Notes under the pieces: generated by a model | The model's input: only the letters and a program-made list of their open reading frames with translations | Told to the model about the DNA's origin: nothing | The model's database searches: none | Translations under genes and position numbers: made by a program | Source: CAYQEC01 sp964416425 | GTDB taxonomy: Bacteria; Actinomycetota; Acidimicrobiia; Spongiisociales; UBA5794 | NCBI GenBank assembly: GCA_964416425.1 | Contig: CAYQEC010000036.1 | Span: 1-21,906 of the forward strand | Length of the DNA stretch: 21,906 bases | Reading direction: 5' to 3' | Part shown: in pieces, positions 19,098 through 21,906 of the stretch | Numbering within the stretch: the first letter of the stretch is position 1 | Layout of the letters: every line of letters starts with the position of its first letter

Positions 19098-21906
19098 CTA
19101 CTCCCAGCCTGCGGTGAGCTCGTCGAGACTGGTGCGCAGCTCGGCGAACCTGCGGCGGCCCCGCTCGATCATGGTGGCGGCGCTGATGAGCAGCGCCCCG
19201 AGCACGCCGAGGGCGATCCACAACGCCGGGCCGCGCAGCTGCGGCAGCAGCGGGGCGACCGGCACGGCGATGAGCAGCAGCGCGGCCAGCGCCACGGTGG
19301 CACCGCCCACGACGACCCGGCGGCGAACCTTGGTGGCGATGCCGTAGAGCACGAGCGAGGTCCCGAACGCCACCGCCAAGCCCCCGAATGCGACGCTGGT
19401 GGCGAGCATCTCGAACAGCGGCGGCGCCGCCACGAAGCCCATCGCCAGGTACTCGGTCTGCACCATCGCCTCCGAGGACGCCTCGCCCTCCTCACTCCGG
19501 CGGCGGTCCCAGCGGCCGATCTCGACCATGATCAGCACGGCGAGACCGGTGGGAGCGGTGAACCACTCGACGTTCCCGGTCAGGCTCTCGGAGGCGAAGA
19601 CGAGCCACCCGGCGGCGAGCAGCGCAGCGGCGACGTGCCCGGCGACGGCAGACCGCATCTTGACTGCGGCGGCGGCTGCCTGGGCCCCGCCGGCGACGAG
19701 GGAGATGATCACGGCCGGCCGGGCCGGCAGCAGGGCGGCGGCGGCACCGAGGGCGGCGACCTGCGACCCGACGGCGAGCCATTGCAGCGGGTGGACCCAC
19801 GAATTCTCCTCGTCGATCGCCCAGAAGGCTGCCACCGCCACGGCGGCCCCGACACCGAGCGCGAGCCCGAGCCGGTGGTACTGCGCGATCTCGAACTCCA
19901 GCGCCCACCCCGCCGCGGCGGCGGCGACCAGACCACTCATGGTGGTGACGTACCGCAGAACGGGGAGGTCGAGAGGCCGGGCCGCCTGCGCGGAGGCGAA
20001 CCCCCAGCCGGCCAGCGCAACGACGATCCACCAGGCGGCGGACGGCCTGGCCACGGCCACGATGTCCAGGGAGCACCACACCATCCCGGCGCCGGCGACG
20101 GCCACCCAGGGAACGGCCACCTCCGAAGCCCACACCCGACCCAACCGCAGCAAACGAATGGCGAGACCGAGCGCGACGGCAACGACGGCCGATGCCACGA
20201 CGGTCGCCTCCAACTCGACCGACCATGAGAGCCCGGCGGCGTGCAGGCCCTGGATCCAGGCGCTGCCGCCAGCCAGTGCCGACACCCACCACAGCACCCG
20301 GCGGGCCGTGTGCCTCGTCAGCGCCGCCGCCGCCCCACTCCCGATGCTGGTGGCGGCCAGGGTGCCCGTGAACCACCACGGCCCGGCATCGTAGGAGGCG
20401 ACCAGGGCGATCCCGGTGCCGGCCGCCGCCCACTGCCACCGGCGCCAGACGATGGCGATCACGGCGGCGAGGCCGGCGACGCCGGCCCACGTGGCGGCGA
20501 TCGACGAGGCGGAGACCGACAGGGAGAGGGCGGGCACCGCGGCCGCGTGCGCACCAACGAGGGCCGGCAGGTCCCACCGGTGGGCCAGGTGGTCGCGTCG
20601 CACGAACCGCAACGCCACCGCCACCACCACCATCACACCGGCTCCGATCACGAGCACCCAGGGGCGATCGATCACGTCCCACCGGGTGCCGTCGGCGGCC
20701 GACCAAAGCCCGTAGAGGGCGAGGAGATAGGAGCCGGTGCTCACGGCGCCCACCTTGGAGAGCACCGCCACCACGGCCACGATCGCCGCCACGGCGAGGG
20801 CAACCGGCCACTGCTCGCCGAACGGGAGCCGGAGCGTCACGGCGGAGCCGATCACGATCGCCGCCGACCCGGCCGCCGCCGGAGGCCACCACCATGGGGA
20901 CCGGATCCAGGCGCCGGCCTGGCGCCGTCCGTGGGTGGCGCGGTCGGCCACCAGGCTGCCGATCGTGAGCACACCGCCCCAGGTGATCCAGCTCCAGTGG
21001 TCCTGCCGGGCGGGAAGGCCCAGCTCACCGGCGGTGAGGACGGCGAGGGGAACGGACAGGATCCAGCCGTACCAGGCGCCGGCGAGCGTGCGCAGCCTCC
21101 GGTGGACCAGCAACGGCAGCGCCACACCGGCGCCGAGGGCGGCGATGACCGGGCGGGCGTCGACGACCTCGGCGCGGTACGCAGGCCCCGCCAGCGCCAA
21201 TGCGGCGATCGACGCCAGCGCCGCCGCCCCGGCCGCCACGACCAGGAGCGGCATGCGGCGGCTCACGAGCCGGGTGAAGGCGGCGTAGAGCACGGTGGCG
21301 GTGGAAGCGACGAGCACGAGGACCGGCTCGTCGACGGCCGTCCCGGCGGCGTCGACAACCGCCACGGCCGTCACGGGAAGCAGGGCCGCGGCCGCCGCAG
21401 CCGGGAAGGCCGCGGCCGCCGTGCCGCCGACGAATCCGAAGAGGCGATCGACTGGCGACTCCGTAACCTCGTGGGCAACCACCTCGACGATCCAGCCGGC
21501 GGTCAGCAGGCCGATCACCGACACCGTCCACCACTCCCCCGCCGGCACCGCCAGCGCCCCGAAGGCGGCCACGTGCCCCGCCGCGGCCAGGTGGTCGGTC
21601 CACCGGCGGCGCACAATCGCACCGAGGAGAATCGCCGCCACCGCAGTTCCGGCGAGTACGACCGCCTGGACCCGGAGCGGCGTGCCGGCGGTGTCGAAGC
21701 CCAGAAAACCGGTCCACACGGCGGCACCCGACGCCATCCAGGCCCGCAGCCAGCCCGGGATGGGCACGACGACGAGGGCAACGGTGGCGAGACCGGCGGC
21801 GGCGGCCGCCCCGGTGGTCCCGACGCCGGCGGTGTCGTAGGCGGTGAGCGTCAGGGTCACGATCGACCATGCGGCAACGAGCGCCGGATAGAACCAGCCG
21901 ACCGAA
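19098..21906 (-). CDS. Large polytopic membrane protein, 5' end outside the window
   Basis: At least 935 residues on the minus strand, almost entirely alternating hydrophobic helices rich in Ala, Val, Leu and Trp with short charged loops, so more than 20 membrane segments are likely. The frame is open through the right edge (codons to 21905 read WFYPALVAAWSI), so the start lies beyond the window; the GTG at 21860 is probably internal. One longer hydrophilic loop lies near RWDRRRSEEGEASSEAM (about 19480-19520). The C-terminus is a basic cytoplasmic tail, MIERGRRRFAELRTSL. Composition, length and tail resemble actinobacterial proteins annotated with an SCO7613 C-terminal domain, whose function is unknown. 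It converges on GH5 copy 2 with a 13-nt gap and no clear terminator. Confidence 0.85.
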   Translation of the reverse strand, partial: SVGWFYPALVAAWSIVTLTLTAYDTAGVGTTGAAAAAGLATVALVVVPIPGWLRAWMASGAAVWTGFLGFDTAGTPLRVQAVVLAGTAVAAILLGAIVRRRWTDHLAAAGHVAAFGALAVPAGEWWTVSVIGLLTAGWIVEVVAHEVTESPVDRLFGFVGGTAAAAFPAAAAAALLPVTAVAVVDAAGTAVDEPVLVLVASTATVLYAAFTRLVSRRMPLLVVAAGAAALASIAALALAGPAYRAEVVDARPVIAALGAGVALPLLVHRRLRTLAGAWYGWILSVPLAVLTAGELGLPARQDHWSWITWGGVLTIGSLVADRATHGRRQAGAWIRSPWWWPPAAAGSAAIVIGSAVTLRLPFGEQWPVALAVAAIVAVVAVLSKVGAVSTGSYLLALYGLWSAADGTRWDVIDRPWVLVIGAGVMVVVAVALRFVRRDHLAHRWDLPALVGAHAAAVPALSLSVSASSIAATWAGVAGLAAVIAIVWRRWQWAAAGTGIALVASYDAGPWWFTGTLAATSIGSGAAAALTRHTARRVLWWVSALAGGSAWIQGLHAAGLSWSVELEATVVASAVVAVALGLAIRLLRLGRVWASEVAVPWVAVAGAGMVWCSLDIVAVARPSAAWWIVVALAGWGFASAQAARPLDLPVLRYVTTMSGLVAAAAAGWALEFEIAQYHRLGLALGVGAAVAVAAFWAIDEENSWVHPLQWLAVGSQVAALGAAAALLPARPAVIISLVAGGAQAAAAAVKMRSAVAGHVAAALLAAGWLVFASESLTGNVEWFTAPTGLAVLIMVEIGRWDRRRSEEGEASSEAMVQTEYLAMGFVAAPPLFEMLATSVAFGGLAVAFGTSLVLYGIATKVRRRVVVGGATVALAALLLIAVPVAPLLPQLRGPALWIALGVLGALLISAATMIERGRRRFAELRTSLDELTAGWE

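Noticed and set aside
19492..20895. Second minus-strand open frame within the membrane protein region
   Set aside because: It is an Arg/Gly-rich alternate frame of the highly hydrophobic membrane protein, which is much the better reading.
1..21906. CRISPR array, tRNA/rRNA genes, insertion sequence or phage genes
   Set aside because: No regularly spaced identical repeats with unique spacers, no tRNA or rRNA signatures, and no transposase, integrase or terminal inverted repeats were found by reading both strands.

Overview
This is a very GC-rich, densely coded stretch that looks chromosomal and comes from an actinobacterium, most likely an Acidimicrobiia-type lineage. That placement is inferred from a mycothiol-dependent DinB-fold enzyme, S-layer-like repeats of the GITLGCNPP...FCP...VTRGQMAAFL type, many GTG starts, several start codons lying 5-10 nt behind a -10-like hexamer (leaderless style), and a large SCO7613-like membrane protein. 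No rRNA, tRNA, CRISPR array, integrase or transposase was seen.

Layout. (1) 190-3715: a tightly overlapping ferrous-iron uptake operon: DtxR-type regulator, FeoA, FeoB and a FeoC-like protein with a four-cysteine cluster, preceded by a DtxR-box-like palindrome. (2) 3777-7135: ychF with a small coupled ORF, an aldo/keto reductase, and a divergent corA. (3) 7175-9718: remains of a sugar locus: the 3' half of a carbohydrate ABC permease, a DeoR/GlpR regulator with its own promoter, and galactokinase carrying two single-base frameshifts. (4) 9751-13577: a double hairpin, a mycothiol-dependent enzyme, a secreted S-layer-repeat protein, a winged-helix (AlkZ-like) protein and OsmC. (5) 13623-15400: an internally deleted aldo/keto reductase remnant behind a tiny leader ORF, then cyclopropane-fatty-acid synthase on the other strand. 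(6) 15576-19084: two paralogous GH5 (beta-mannanase-like) genes around an unrecognised, frameshifted gene. (7) 19098-21906: a large polytopic membrane protein running off the right edge.

How the parts relate. The Feo operon is a self-contained Fe(II) import unit that includes its own likely repressor. The mannanase, sugar permease remnant, DeoR regulator and galK fit a former capacity to degrade galactomannan-like glycans and use galactose, but the uptake and galactose genes are damaged here. Three single-base lesions sit in C/G homopolymers, so assembly or sequencing error must be excluded before calling decay. The most unusual item is the second GH5 gene: it keeps the acid/base Glu but has Ala where the catalytic nucleophile Glu should be, and it lacks the signal/anchor and Thr-rich linker of its sibling, so it looks like an intracellular pseudoenzyme. 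Several convergent gene pairs also end in hairpins whose stems contain the stop codons.
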